This document shows positions 35,633 through 43,707 of a DNA stretch of 64,000 nt, one piece after another (position 1 is the first letter of the stretch; each line of letters starts with the position of its first letter). The notes beneath the pieces were generated by a model. The model was not told the origin of the DNA, did no database searches, and saw only the letters and a list, made by a program, of their open reading frames with translations. Source of the DNA: Marinobacter shengliensis (GTDB lineage Bacteria > Pseudomonadota > Gammaproteobacteria > Pseudomonadales > Oleiphilaceae); assembly GCF_003007715.1 (NCBI RefSeq), contig NZ_PXNO01000021.1:124001-188000 (forward strand), read 5' to 3'. Position numbers and translations under genes: made by a program.

Positions 35633-36211
35633 TCAGACTTTCCCGCCTAGCAGGATGCGCACAGCGGTGCAGGCATCTTCCAGCTCTTCATCCCTGGGTT
35701 CGCGGCCGCCGATGATATCGCTGTACAGACAGGATTCGGCGATGCGCACCATGAAGTAGGACAGGCTCTGGATGTTCATCGGTGGGCTCAGGTGGCCGGC
35801 GCGCACTTCGTCTTTCAGTAAGCGGGTGTTCACTTCCACGGTGCGGGCGTGCAGGGTGGAATGAGACGAGGTGAGCATTTTCAGGGCGTATTCAGGGTCC
35901 TGGTGCAGGAATTTGCGCAGGGGGCTGAAGTGCAGAATGGTCATGTTGATGTGGCGGAATACGCCGACCACGTAATCTACGCCATGGCCGGGGGTTTGGG
36001 CCCGGGCTTCTTTGTACAGAGGCTCATAGAGCGACCATAGGATTTCACCAATCAGCAGGTCTCGGTTTCCGACCCAGCGGAACAGGGTAGCTCGGCCGAT
36101 GTGCAGGTCATCGGCCAGGGCGGCGAGGCTGATTTTCTCCCCTTTTAGCCACATTCTTCTGGCGCGACGGAAGGCGTCCAGGGGGGTGGTTTTGGTGATT
36201 TGTTCGGTCAC
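35633..36211 (-). CDS. TetR/QsdR-type transcriptional regulator
   Basis: 192 residues from a GTG start. The helix-turn-helix is at about 26-50 (ISLAALADDLHIGRATLFRW). The ligand-binding part (LRKFLHQDPEYALKMLTSSH, and YFMVRIAESCLYSDIIGGREP, which is quoted in part) resembles the C-terminal domain of QsdR, described in Rhodococcus for a lactone-degradation locus. There is no obvious adjacent target gene; it may control itself or the hypothetical exported protein downstream. Confidence 0.8.
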   Translation of the reverse strand: MTEQITKTTPLDAFRRARRMWLKGEKISLAALADDLHIGRATLFRWVGNRDLLIGEILWSLYEPLYKEARAQTPGHGVDYVVGVFRHINMTILHFSPLRKFLHQDPEYALKMLTSSHSTLHARTVEVNTRLLKDEVRAGHLSPPMNIQSLSYFMVRIAESCLYSDIIGGREPRDEELEDACTAVRILLGGKV

Positions 36212-36273
36212 TTTGGGCTCTTTGGTTGGTGTGGGGTCATTCTAGCGGTTGCAGGGCTTTGGGGCTATGGCGG

Positions 36274-36996
36274 TCAGACCCAAAGATCTCCAATAGGCGT
36301 ATCAGTGCCGAAATGATGCTGCACCTGGGCCTGGAACAGTTCGGCGGTGGCGATGGCGTCTATCAGGGCGTTGTGGCCGGCGTAGTGTGGTAAGCCGTAG
36401 CGGGTTCGGCTGTCGGCCAGGCGGATGGAGATGGGTTGTTTGCCCATGAGTTGTTGCCAGCGGCTTGGGTTTCGTTTGGGGTGCAGGTGGGCTTCGATGG
36501 CCATGGTGTCTATAACCGGGAAGCGGAGTTGTTCTTTCAGGCGCCACTGCAGGGCCCGGTTCAGGAACGGGCGTTCGATGTTGCGGTAGTGGACCACGGG
36601 GATTCGGCCGTTGAGGTGCTGGAACAGGGTGTCGAGCACGTCGGCGAGGTCCGGGGCGTGTTCGATTTCACTGTGGGTGATGCCGTGGATGGTGACGGTG
36701 TCTTGCTGCAACGGCAGTTGCGGCCGGACGATCTGGTGCCAGGCATTGCCGAGTTGAATGCCGCCGAGGGTAAAGGGGACCAGGCCGATGCTGATGATGG
36801 AATGGCGGTCGGCATCCAGGCCTGTGGTTTCGAAGTCGAGGGCGACCATTGGCACCTCTTTAATGGGAGTTTGCGGGTCAGGGCAGCCGGCTTGGTAGAA
36901 AGCGCGGATTCGGGCATCCTTCGCTTTTTCCGCGGCTTTTCGGTAGTTGTCTGGCCAGTCCTGTTTGCTGTTCCCGCTTTTGATGCTGTCAGACAT
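36274..36996 (-). CDS. DnaQ-like 3'-5' exonuclease
   Basis: 240 residues. Exo I is VALDFETTGLD (Asp54, Glu56), Exo II includes VVHYRNIERPFL, and Exo III HNALIDAIATAEL carries the final His and Asp of the DEDDh type. The N-terminal 45 residues are lysine-rich and family-specific. It resembles stand-alone epsilon-like exonucleases (the PolC-type group). It overlaps the upstream cNMP/CBS/DUF294 gene by ATGTCTGA, a pair often found together. Confidence 0.88.
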   Translation of the reverse strand: MSDSIKSGNSKQDWPDNYRKAAEKAKDARIRAFYQAGCPDPQTPIKEVPMVALDFETTGLDADRHSIISIGLVPFTLGGIQLGNAWHQIVRPQLPLQQDTVTIHGITHSEIEHAPDLADVLDTLFQHLNGRIPVVHYRNIERPFLNRALQWRLKEQLRFPVIDTMAIEAHLHPKRNPSRWQQLMGKQPISIRLADSRTRYGLPHYAGHNALIDAIATAELFQAQVQHHFGTDTPIGDLWV

Positions 36997-38866
36997 TCCT
37001 AGTGGCTCCTCCGGCGTTGTAACGGAAGCGCAGGAACTTCTGGGCGTTGCTGACGATCTGGAAGGCGTCTTTCAGATGACTGCGTTCGAACGGGGACAGG
37101 TCTTCCGGGCGTACGTTGTTGTCGGGTTCTCGCCCCTCTTCAATGGCCAGGGCCTGGTGGCGGATGCGAACAATGGAGATGAATTCCAGGGCATCGCGCA
37201 GGTTGCCGGCATCGTCTTCCAGCAGCAGCTTGGTTTTGGCAATGTCTTTCAGTCGCTCAAAGGAATTCTGGGAGCGGCTGCCGCATCCCAGGGCGTGTAC
37301 GCGGATCAAATCGGATAATGGCGCTGTACCCCGGCGCTTGAGGTTGAATGTTTTCTGGTGCTTGCCGTCTTCCTCAAGCACGAAGGTGCGAAAGAAACCG
37401 AGCGGTGGTGTTCGGTTCAGGGCATTCCTGGCCAGGAAGGTAAGGAAGCGCTGACTGCCGCTGGCTTTCTCTACAATCAGGGTTTTCAACTGTTCGGTAA
37501 AGTCGGTTTGCCCGTGAATGCCATCCAGGTCGAAGAAGATATTGCTGTTGAGCAGGGCTTCCGCCTTGGGATTTTCGATCCAGTCGGTGAAGTAACCTTT
37601 CCACACACTCAGCGGTTGCCGCCATTTGGGGTTGGTGGCCATGATATCGCCGGTGCAGTAGGTGTATCCACACTCGGCCAGGCCGTCGGAGACAAACTTG
37701 GCAAGGGCGAGGAAATACTCGTCGTGTTCTTCGGGGATGAAACTGTCGTCCAGCACCATGGCGTTGTCCTGGTCGGTAACGACCAGCTGTTCATCCCGGG
37801 CCATGGAGCCCAGGGCCATGAAGCAGTAGGGAACCGGTGGCGGGCCGAGTTTTTCTTCACCCAGTTCCAGCAGGCGTTGGCTGAAGCTGCGACCGATACC
37901 GGCCATGGCGCTGCCGATCATGTGGGAGTTGGCGTCTTCGTTGACCATGCGTACAAAGCTGTCGCGGACTTCCAGGCTGATTCTCTTCAGGCCTTTGACG
38001 TCGTTCTGATGGTAGATGTTGCTTACCAGGTACAGGCTGCTCTGGCTTTCATACTTGACGATGTCTGACAACGCAATCACGCCGCGCACTTCGTCGCCTT
38101 CCATCACCGGCAGGTGGTGCACGTTGTTGTGGAGCATGGTGAGCATGGCTTCGAAGATGAAGGAGCGGGCGCTGATGGTGATCAGCCCTTCCGACATGAT
38201 GTCGCTGATCGGGGTTTCCGAGGCCAGGGCATGGGTAACCGCACGGGTACGTAGATCCCGGTCGGTGATGATGCCCCGCAATTTCGGGCGTTCGCCGCTT
38301 TCATCCATCAACAGCAGCGCCGATACGCCATTGTCTGTCATGATTCTGGCGGCTTCCTGCAGGCGAACGGTGGTCGGAGCGGAAACCGGTTCCCGGGATA
38401 TCAGGCGGGTAACCTTGGCGGTCATCAGTTCGTTGGATTTCTCTCTGCGTGACACCGCCGAACGCAGCCGGCTGCGGTCTTCAATCTCAACAAAGTCTGC
38501 AAAGTTTTCGTCGTTTTCCCACAGATGCTGAAAGGTGGTATCCGGAATCTTGTAGATCAGGCAATCTTCGATGGCTTTGGCGGGGAACCGGACCTTCTTG
38601 TTCATCATCAATCCGAACTGGCCAAAGATTTCGCCCTCGCCCACGCGGTTATACAGCTCACCGGAGCGGCGGAAAATCTCCACGGCGCCGCTGCGGATAT
38701 AGTGGAGCCAATGATTGGTCTGGCCGAGTTCAAGTATCTGGGTGCCGGCGCGGTAGTAGACCACCTCAATACCGCTGACAACTCGTTCAAGTAGTTCTTC
38801 AGGCATGTCATTGAACGGGGGGTATTGGGCAATGTGGTTGCGGATGTCCAACAGTTCGGCCTGCAT
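36989..38866 (-). CDS. cNMP-binding/CBS-pair/DUF294 nucleotidyltransferase-like protein
   Basis: 625 residues. Cyclic-nucleotide-binding fold at 15-130 (GAVEIFRRSGEL, GEIFGQFG), two CBS motifs at 150-272, DUF294 nucleotidyltransferase domain from about 300 with GSMARDEQ (353-360) and catalytic-type DQDNA (365-369), and DUF294_C at the end. Proteins of this make-up resemble GlnD-like nucleotidyltransferases and are presumed regulatory; the substrate is unknown. It is coupled to the DnaQ-like exonuclease gene by an 8-nt overlap. Confidence 0.88.
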   Translation of the reverse strand: MQAELLDIRNHIAQYPPFNDMPEELLERVVSGIEVVYYRAGTQILELGQTNHWLHYIRSGAVEIFRRSGELYNRVGEGEIFGQFGLMMNKKVRFPAKAIEDCLIYKIPDTTFQHLWENDENFADFVEIEDRSRLRSAVSRREKSNELMTAKVTRLISREPVSAPTTVRLQEAARIMTDNGVSALLLMDESGERPKLRGIITDRDLRTRAVTHALASETPISDIMSEGLITISARSFIFEAMLTMLHNNVHHLPVMEGDEVRGVIALSDIVKYESQSSLYLVSNIYHQNDVKGLKRISLEVRDSFVRMVNEDANSHMIGSAMAGIGRSFSQRLLELGEEKLGPPPVPYCFMALGSMARDEQLVVTDQDNAMVLDDSFIPEEHDEYFLALAKFVSDGLAECGYTYCTGDIMATNPKWRQPLSVWKGYFTDWIENPKAEALLNSNIFFDLDGIHGQTDFTEQLKTLIVEKASGSQRFLTFLARNALNRTPPLGFFRTFVLEEDGKHQKTFNLKRRGTAPLSDLIRVHALGCGSRSQNSFERLKDIAKTKLLLEDDAGNLRDALEFISIVRIRHQALAIEEGREPDNNVRPEDLSPFERSHLKDAFQIVSNAQKFLRFRYNAGGATRNV

Positions 38867-39005
38867 GGGCTCTCCAGAGTGACTGAGTCTTGATTAAATG
38901 TTTGCGGTTGGCTGACCGGTTATTCCAGAGTCTGGCCAAACTATAGCAGCTGTCTGTTCACTTGGTGTACCTTGGCCACGGTGGGTAAGCACGAGAGAGT
39001 GTTTT

Positions 39006-39536
39006 ATGGTCAACAAGTTACTGGTTACCGGTGGTATCCGGTCTGGAAAAACGGGGCTGGCGGAGCAACGGGCACGCGACGCCGGCGCAGACGTGGTCTA
39101 CGTGGCTACCGCCACCGCCGGTGACGATGAAATGGCCCTGCGGATCCGGCGCCACCAGCAACAACGCCCGGCACACTGGCAGCTGGTTGAGGAGCCCGTT
39201 TACCTTGGCCGGGCGCTGTCAGACCTGGCTGACGGGCATGATACCTCGCCGCTGGTTCTGGTGGACTGCATGAGTCTCTGGTTGAGTAATCTCCTGTTCG
39301 CCGACCGTTCGCTGTTTCAGCCTGAACGTGCCGCCTTTCTGACTGCCGTGGAAACTTATCCAGGCCCCTTGGTGATCGTCACCAATGAGGTAGGCCTGGG
39401 CACCATCGGCATGGACCCCCTCACCCGTCGCTTTGCCGACGAGCTGGGATGGCTCAACCAGGCACTCGCGCAGCGCTGTGATGAGGTGGTGATGTCGGTG
39501 GCTGGTCTGCCACTGACCCTCAAGGCTGGTGGCTGA
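39006..39536 (+). CDS. cobU: Adenosylcobinamide kinase / guanylyltransferase
   Basis: 176 residues. Walker A is GGIRSGKT (9-16), His50 in RIRRHQQQRP is at the guanylylated-His position, and VLVDCMSLWLSNLL and VTNEVGLG complete the CobU signature. It phosphorylates adenosylcobinamide and transfers GMP to it before loop closure by CobS. Its 3' end overlaps the convergent cobC by 17 nt. First gene of the cobalamin region. Confidence 0.95.
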   Translation: MVNKLLVTGGIRSGKTGLAEQRARDAGADVVYVATATAGDDEMALRIRRHQQQRPAHWQLVEEPVYLGRALSDLADGHDTSPLVLVDCMSLWLSNLLFADRSLFQPERAAFLTAVETYPGPLVIVTNEVGLGTIGMDPLTRRFADELGWLNQALAQRCDEVVMSVAGLPLTLKAGG

Positions 39537-40119
39537 CCAGGCTGCGGAAGGTGCCAAACTCGGACTGGTCCACCTGAATCCGGCTGCGGCAGGCATAGGG
39601 CACGGAAAAGCCGGCAAACGATTTCTCCAGAGGAATGCCCAGCACGTTGGCCAGCACCATGCGAATAACGCCACCATGGCAAACCACCAGGATACGCTGA
39701 CTCGCAAGCTTGTCCTGCCAGCGATCAAACCCGAGGGTGACTCGCTGGTAGAAGTCGGTAATGGCTTCACCGCCGGGCGGGTTGGAGTTTATGGGATCCT
39801 GCCAGAAGCGGCTGAGATGGTCGCCATAACGTTCCTGGACCTGCCGCGAAGTTAACCCCTCCCAGTCACCAAATCCGATTTCCCGCAGGTCATCTTCGAT
39901 GTGCAGGGGAATCCTGCGTCTTTGCGAGAGCTGTTCTGCAAACAGGCGGCACCGTGTCATCGGCGAGCTGACAATGGCATCCCAATGGTCGTGACCGTGG
40001 ACGGCGGCTTCCATTTGCTGCCAGCCGACGGGGCTCAGCGGGTCGTCCTTGCTGCCCCGGAACATTTGCCCACCCTCGGGTTCGCCATGGCGTATCAGGT
40101 CGATCACGGTGGTTGTCAT
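39520..40119 (-). CDS. cobC: Alpha-ribazole phosphatase (histidine phosphatase family)
   Basis: 199 residues from the ATG at 40119; the longer upstream frame overlaps cobT in another register. The phosphohistidine motif is RHGEP (residues 10-14). Phosphate-binding SPMTRCRLFAEQL and VCHGGVIRM follow. Sited 4 nt after cobT, it is predicted to remove the phosphate from alpha-ribazole 5'-phosphate or from adenosylcobalamin 5'-phosphate. Confidence 0.9.
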   Translation of the reverse strand: MTTTVIDLIRHGEPEGGQMFRGSKDDPLSPVGWQQMEAAVHGHDHWDAIVSSPMTRCRLFAEQLSQRRRIPLHIEDDLREIGFGDWEGLTSRQVQERYGDHLSRFWQDPINSNPPGGEAITDFYQRVTLGFDRWQDKLASQRILVVCHGGVIRMVLANVLGIPLEKSFAGFSVPYACRSRIQVDQSEFGTFRSLVSHQP

Positions 40120-40123
40120 GGTT

Positions 40124-41182
40124 CTACTCCCCGGATTTTCCGCTGACGCCGGCATCAGTAAAGCTGGCCATGTTGTTGTGCAGTGCGCAGGCTGCCCGAA
40201 GCAAAGGCAGGGCAACGGCGGCGCCGCTGCCCTCACCCAGGCGCATGCCCAGGTCCAGCAGTGGGGTCGCATCAAGTGCTTCCAGCACCGCGTCGTGACC
40301 GGGCTCGGCAGACCGGTGCGCAAACATGAGCCAATCACGCGCTCCGGGTTGCTGTTGCACCGCCACAAGCGCGGCGGCCGAGACGATAAAACCATCGACC
40401 AATACCGGGATCTTGCGGGCTGCGCAGCCGAGGATGGCACCGGTCAACGCCGCAATCTCGAAGCCGCCGAGAGAAGTCAGCACAGACAAGGCGTTTCGGT
40501 CGTCGCCATGCCGGGCCAGTGCCTTGGCGACCACCCGGGCTTTGCGAGTGACCCCCTCGCTGTCAAGGCCGGTGCCCGGCCCGACGAGCCTCTCGGGTGG
40601 CAGGTCAAGCAATGCGCAGGCGAGTGCGGCGGCACTGGTTGTGTTGCCGATACCCATGTCGCCACCGATGAACAGCCGACATCCGGCGTTGGCCGACCGC
40701 TCGGCTGCCTGGTCGCCACTGGTCAGTGCAGCAGCTACCTGGCCCGGGCCAAGGGCGGATTTTTCGGCCATATTGGCAGTACTGGGGCCAATAATCTGGT
40801 GAATGACGCCGGGGAGCATCGGTACCTCTCCGACCGTGCCCAGGTTCACAACTTCCAGGCTGGCACCGAGCTCCCTGGCCATAACGCTGATGGCCGCGCC
40901 ACCGCCGGCGAAGTTGGCAACCATCTGGGCGGTGACCTCCTGAGGAAAAGCGGAAACACCCTCAGCACATACGCCATGGTCACCGGCAAACACTACCATG
41001 CGGACAGGATCAACGGTTGGCCTGTCTGTGCCGTTCAGGGCTGCCAGGGTAATCGCCAGCTGTTCCAGTTGCCCGAGAGAGCCCGGCGGTTTGGTCAGAA
41101 CCTGCTGTCGCGCTGCGGCAAGCGCGGCGTGTTCGGCTGAGGGGGCGGGGGGCGGTGTTAGCCAGCTTTGAGGCAGGGCCAT
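40124..41182 (-). CDS. cobT: Nicotinate-nucleotide-DMB phosphoribosyltransferase
   Basis: 352 residues. Family signatures: [49 protein letters not shown] and the C-terminal [14 protein letters not shown] containing the catalytic Glu. It activates 5,6-dimethylbenzimidazole as alpha-ribazole phosphate, the lower-ligand precursor; bluB in this window supplies the base. cobC follows after 4 nt. Confidence 0.96.
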   Translation of the reverse strand: MALPQSWLTPPPAPSAEHAALAAARQQVLTKPPGSLGQLEQLAITLAALNGTDRPTVDPVRMVVFAGDHGVCAEGVSAFPQEVTAQMVANFAGGGAAISVMARELGASLEVVNLGTVGEVPMLPGVIHQIIGPSTANMAEKSALGPGQVAAALTSGDQAAERSANAGCRLFIGGDMGIGNTTSAAALACALLDLPPERLVGPGTGLDSEGVTRKARVVAKALARHGDDRNALSVLTSLGGFEIAALTGAILGCAARKIPVLVDGFIVSAAALVAVQQQPGARDWLMFAHRSAEPGHDAVLEALDATPLLDLGMRLGEGSGAAVALPLLRAACALHNNMASFTDAGVSGKSGE

Positions 41183-41296
41183 GACGATGATTCCTTGTGG
41201 GCGGAAAACCGAGGATGGTCATACCGGGAGGCGAAGGTGTCAAGATCAGGCTCCACTCGGTTAGACTTGCCAGCATCTGATTCATGGAGCCCACAT

Positions 41297-42256
41297 TTGG
41301 AAACGTTTCTGGTTGCGGTGTTGGTATGTGTCGCGGCGGTTGCACTGGACTGGTTGGTTGGTGAACCGCGCCGGTGGCACCCTCTGGCAGGCTTTGGCCG
41401 TTGGGCCTCGGTGGCGGAAGCTGGCCTGAATGGCCAGCCGCAGGCCGCCGCAAGGAGCCTGTGCCTGGGTGCGCTGGCAACCGCGATCGTCGTCACGCCG
41501 GTGCTGGCACTGGCTGTAGCACTGCAATTCTGGCTGGGCGGCTGGCTATGGTTGGTGGCTCAAGTGGCCGGCGTATGGCTCGCAATGTCGTTACGGGGGC
41601 TGGCGGAACATGGCCGGGCGGTGTCCGCGGCATTGACTGCGGGCGACGGTGACCAAGCCAGGAAAGCGGTGGGGTGGATTGTCAGTCGGGACGCAGCGGC
41701 GCTGTCCGACGAGGGGGTGGCTGCGGCCGCCTCGGAATCCATGCTGGAAAATGGTGCCGATGCGGTCTTCTCCAGTCTGTTCTGGTACCTGCTTGCCGGG
41801 CTGCCGGGTGTGGTTTTGCACCGATTGATCAATACCCTGGACGCCATGTGGGGCTATCGCAACTCACGATTTCTTTACTTCGGCCGGTTTGCTGCCAGGC
41901 TGGATGACCTGATGAACTGGCTACCTGCCCGGCTTACAGCCCTCACTTATGCACTGTTGGGAAATACCCGGGAGGCGCTCCGTTGTTGGCGTACCCAGGC
42001 AAAAACCTGGGATAGCCCCAATGCCGGGCCGGTGATGTCAGCAGGGGCGGGCGCCCTTGGTGTGACCCTCGGTGGGCCGGCGCCCTATGCTAGCGGCATC
42101 AAGGAGCGGCCGGTGTTAGGTTGTGGCCCCGGGGCCTCGGCAGCAACAATCCAAGGTGCCATTGCCTTGGTACAGCGTGGGGTAATGCTCTGGTTGTCGG
42201 TGCTGTTCGTCCTCGCCCTTGCCTGCAGCTGGGTGGTGCCTGGAGGTGCCGGATGA
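41297..42256 (+). CDS. cbiB: Adenosylcobinamide-phosphate synthase, membrane protein
   Basis: 319 residues from a TTG at 41297 with GGAG 7 nt upstream; this matches the family's start just before the first helix (LVAVLVCVAAVALDWLVGEP). A GTG at 41237 with GGGAGG, or the frame start at 41168, would add 20 or 43 atypical residues. Helices and the motifs GEPRRWHPL, ASESMLENGADAVFSSLFWY and NAGPVMSAGAGALGV identify CbiB (CobD in the aerobic nomenclature). It attaches the aminopropanol arm to adenosylcobyric acid. The stop overlaps the next gene by ATGA. Confidence 0.92.
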   Translation: METFLVAVLVCVAAVALDWLVGEPRRWHPLAGFGRWASVAEAGLNGQPQAAARSLCLGALATAIVVTPVLALAVALQFWLGGWLWLVAQVAGVWLAMSLRGLAEHGRAVSAALTAGDGDQARKAVGWIVSRDAAALSDEGVAAAASESMLENGADAVFSSLFWYLLAGLPGVVLHRLINTLDAMWGYRNSRFLYFGRFAARLDDLMNWLPARLTALTYALLGNTREALRCWRTQAKTWDSPNAGPVMSAGAGALGVTLGGPAPYASGIKERPVLGCGPGASAATIQGAIALVQRGVMLWLSVLFVLALACSWVVPGGAG

Positions 42257-43317
42257 CGGCCTTCGACCTTCCGGAATCCCCGGAGCATGGCGGGCGGTTA
42301 CGGGCTGCAATACAGCGTTGGGGCATTCCCCGCGAGCAATGGCTTGATCTGTCCACAGGCATCAATCCGGTGCCCTGGCCGGTGCCGGCCATTCCACCGG
42401 AGGTATGGCAACGATTGCCAGAGCCGGACGATGGGCTGGAGCAGGTCATCCGTTCCTGGGCCGGTGCGCCGAAGCGTGCCAGCTGCCTGCCTGTGGCGGG
42501 CTCCCAGGCGGCGATCATGGCCCTGCCTGCGGTGCGCGCCAGGGTGCATGGTATTGGTCGGGTGGCTGTGCCTGTTCCGGGATATCGCGAGCATGGTCAT
42601 GCCTGGCGTCGCGCTGGTTTCGAGGTGGTGGCGATTCCTGCCGACAAACTGGAAAGTGGTGATCCGGCCTGGCTGGATTCTGTGGATGCAGTGGTGTGGA
42701 TACAGCCGAATAATCCGACCGGGCAACTGCTCGATCCGGCTTGTCTCCTGTTATGGCATCAACGATTGCAGGCACGTGGGGGCTGGCTGGTACTTGATCA
42801 GGCGTTTGTCGAGGGAGAGCCGGGTTTCGGGTTGGAACCCTGGGCGGGCGCGCCGGGTCTGATACTTCTGCGATCCCTGGGCAAGTTTTTCGGCCTGGCC
42901 GGAATGCGCGCCGGGGCTGTGTTGGCTGAACCTGAGCTGACCCGTGCGCTGGCTTTTGAATTGGGCCCCTGGACCGTCAGTGGCCCGGCGCGTTACCTGA
43001 TGGCAAGAGCTCTGGCTGACAGGGCATGGCAGATAGAGGCGCGGGGCAGGCTGCAGACGTCACGGCTGCGGATGGACGGCCTGCTCAGGAAATCTGGCAT
43101 GCCAGCAACCAACGGTACGTTGCTGTTTCGCACGGTCCATCACGAAAACGCAGCACCAATAGCGGATGAGTTGGCTCGTCGTGCCATTCTGGTCAGGCGT
43201 TTTGATGAGCCGCCAGCCCTGCGCTTCGGTTTGCCGCCTGATGAGTCCGGTTGGCAACGTCTGGGAAGTGCGTTGTCTGAATTAACATATCTCATTGACC
43301 ACCCCCACCCGGGTTGA
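42253..43317 (+). CDS. cobC: Threonine-phosphate decarboxylase (PLP-dependent)
   Basis: 354 residues; the ATG at 42253 overlaps the cbiB stop by 4 nt. Fold-type I aminotransferase-like: LDLSTGINPVPWP, WIQPNNPTGQLL, and the pyridoxal-lysine segment LLRSLGKFFGLAGMRAG. It makes (R)-1-amino-2-propanol O-2-phosphate, the CbiB substrate. The gene is called cobC in Pseudomonas-type nomenclature and cobD in Salmonella, and should not be confused with the cobC-type phosphatase at 39520-40119. Confidence 0.9.
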   Translation: MTAFDLPESPEHGGRLRAAIQRWGIPREQWLDLSTGINPVPWPVPAIPPEVWQRLPEPDDGLEQVIRSWAGAPKRASCLPVAGSQAAIMALPAVRARVHGIGRVAVPVPGYREHGHAWRRAGFEVVAIPADKLESGDPAWLDSVDAVVWIQPNNPTGQLLDPACLLLWHQRLQARGGWLVLDQAFVEGEPGFGLEPWAGAPGLILLRSLGKFFGLAGMRAGAVLAEPELTRALAFELGPWTVSGPARYLMARALADRAWQIEARGRLQTSRLRMDGLLRKSGMPATNGTLLFRTVHHENAAPIADELARRAILVRRFDEPPALRFGLPPDESGWQRLGSALSELTYLIDHPHPG

Positions 43318-43330
43318 TAGTCTTGCCCGC

Positions 43331-43540
43331 AATTTCAGGTGCTCTGAGCGTTCCAACCGGACTGGCGATAGTCCGGCGAATGCAGTGAGTGAAACGGGAA
43401 GCCGGTGAGAGCCCGGCGCTGCCCCCGCAACGGTAATCAGGTGAAAGGCAATCCAATGCGCCACTGTGCCTCTGGCATGGGAAGGTGATTGCCCCGGAGC
43501 ATCAGCTCCACCTGGAAGCCCGGAGACCGGCCTGGAATTT
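43331..43540 (+). promoter_or_regulatory. Cobalamin (AdoCbl) riboswitch
   Basis: The outer stem pairs AATTTCAGG (43331-43339) with CCTGGAATT (43531-43539). Inside are the B12-box core GCCGGTGAGAGCCCGG, CTGCCCCCGCAAC and the 3' motif GAAGCCCGGAGACCGG. Order and spacing match the cobalamin riboswitch. It precedes btuB by 168 nt, so btuB and probably the genes behind it are turned down when cobalamin is plentiful. Confidence 0.96.
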
Positions 43541-43569
43541 GGAGCCCATGAGTTCCAGACACCTACGTT

Positions 43570-43690
43570 GCGGAGGGCAGCGGCGGTGGGTGAACCGGCC
43601 AATGCAACTGATCGACGCCCCTCCACCCTCCGTCAATACCAACATTTCTCCTCCGCATGAATCAGTATCAACCGCACGGGTGAGTGCGGT
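43570..43690 (+). promoter_or_regulatory. Probable riboswitch expression platform before btuB
   Basis: GCGGAGGG (43570-43577) can pair with CCCTCCG (43626-43632) or, exclusively of that, with CCTCCGC (43650-43656). A further hairpin, ACCGCA (43671-43676) with TGCGGT (43685-43690), ends 17 nt before the ATG. Such alternative pairing would let the riboswitch control access to the btuB start. No U-tract terminator is present. Confidence 0.45.
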
Positions 43691-43707
43691 GCGAAGCGAG
43701 TGAAGAA

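Noticed and set aside
38925..38935. CCAGAGTCTGG palindrome upstream of cobU
   Set aside because: Too short to separate from chance, and no matching regulator consensus known to me.
40049..41140. 363-codon plus-strand frame opposite cobT/cobC
   Set aside because: Antisense to two unmistakable cobalamin genes; long only because of high GC in the third codon position.
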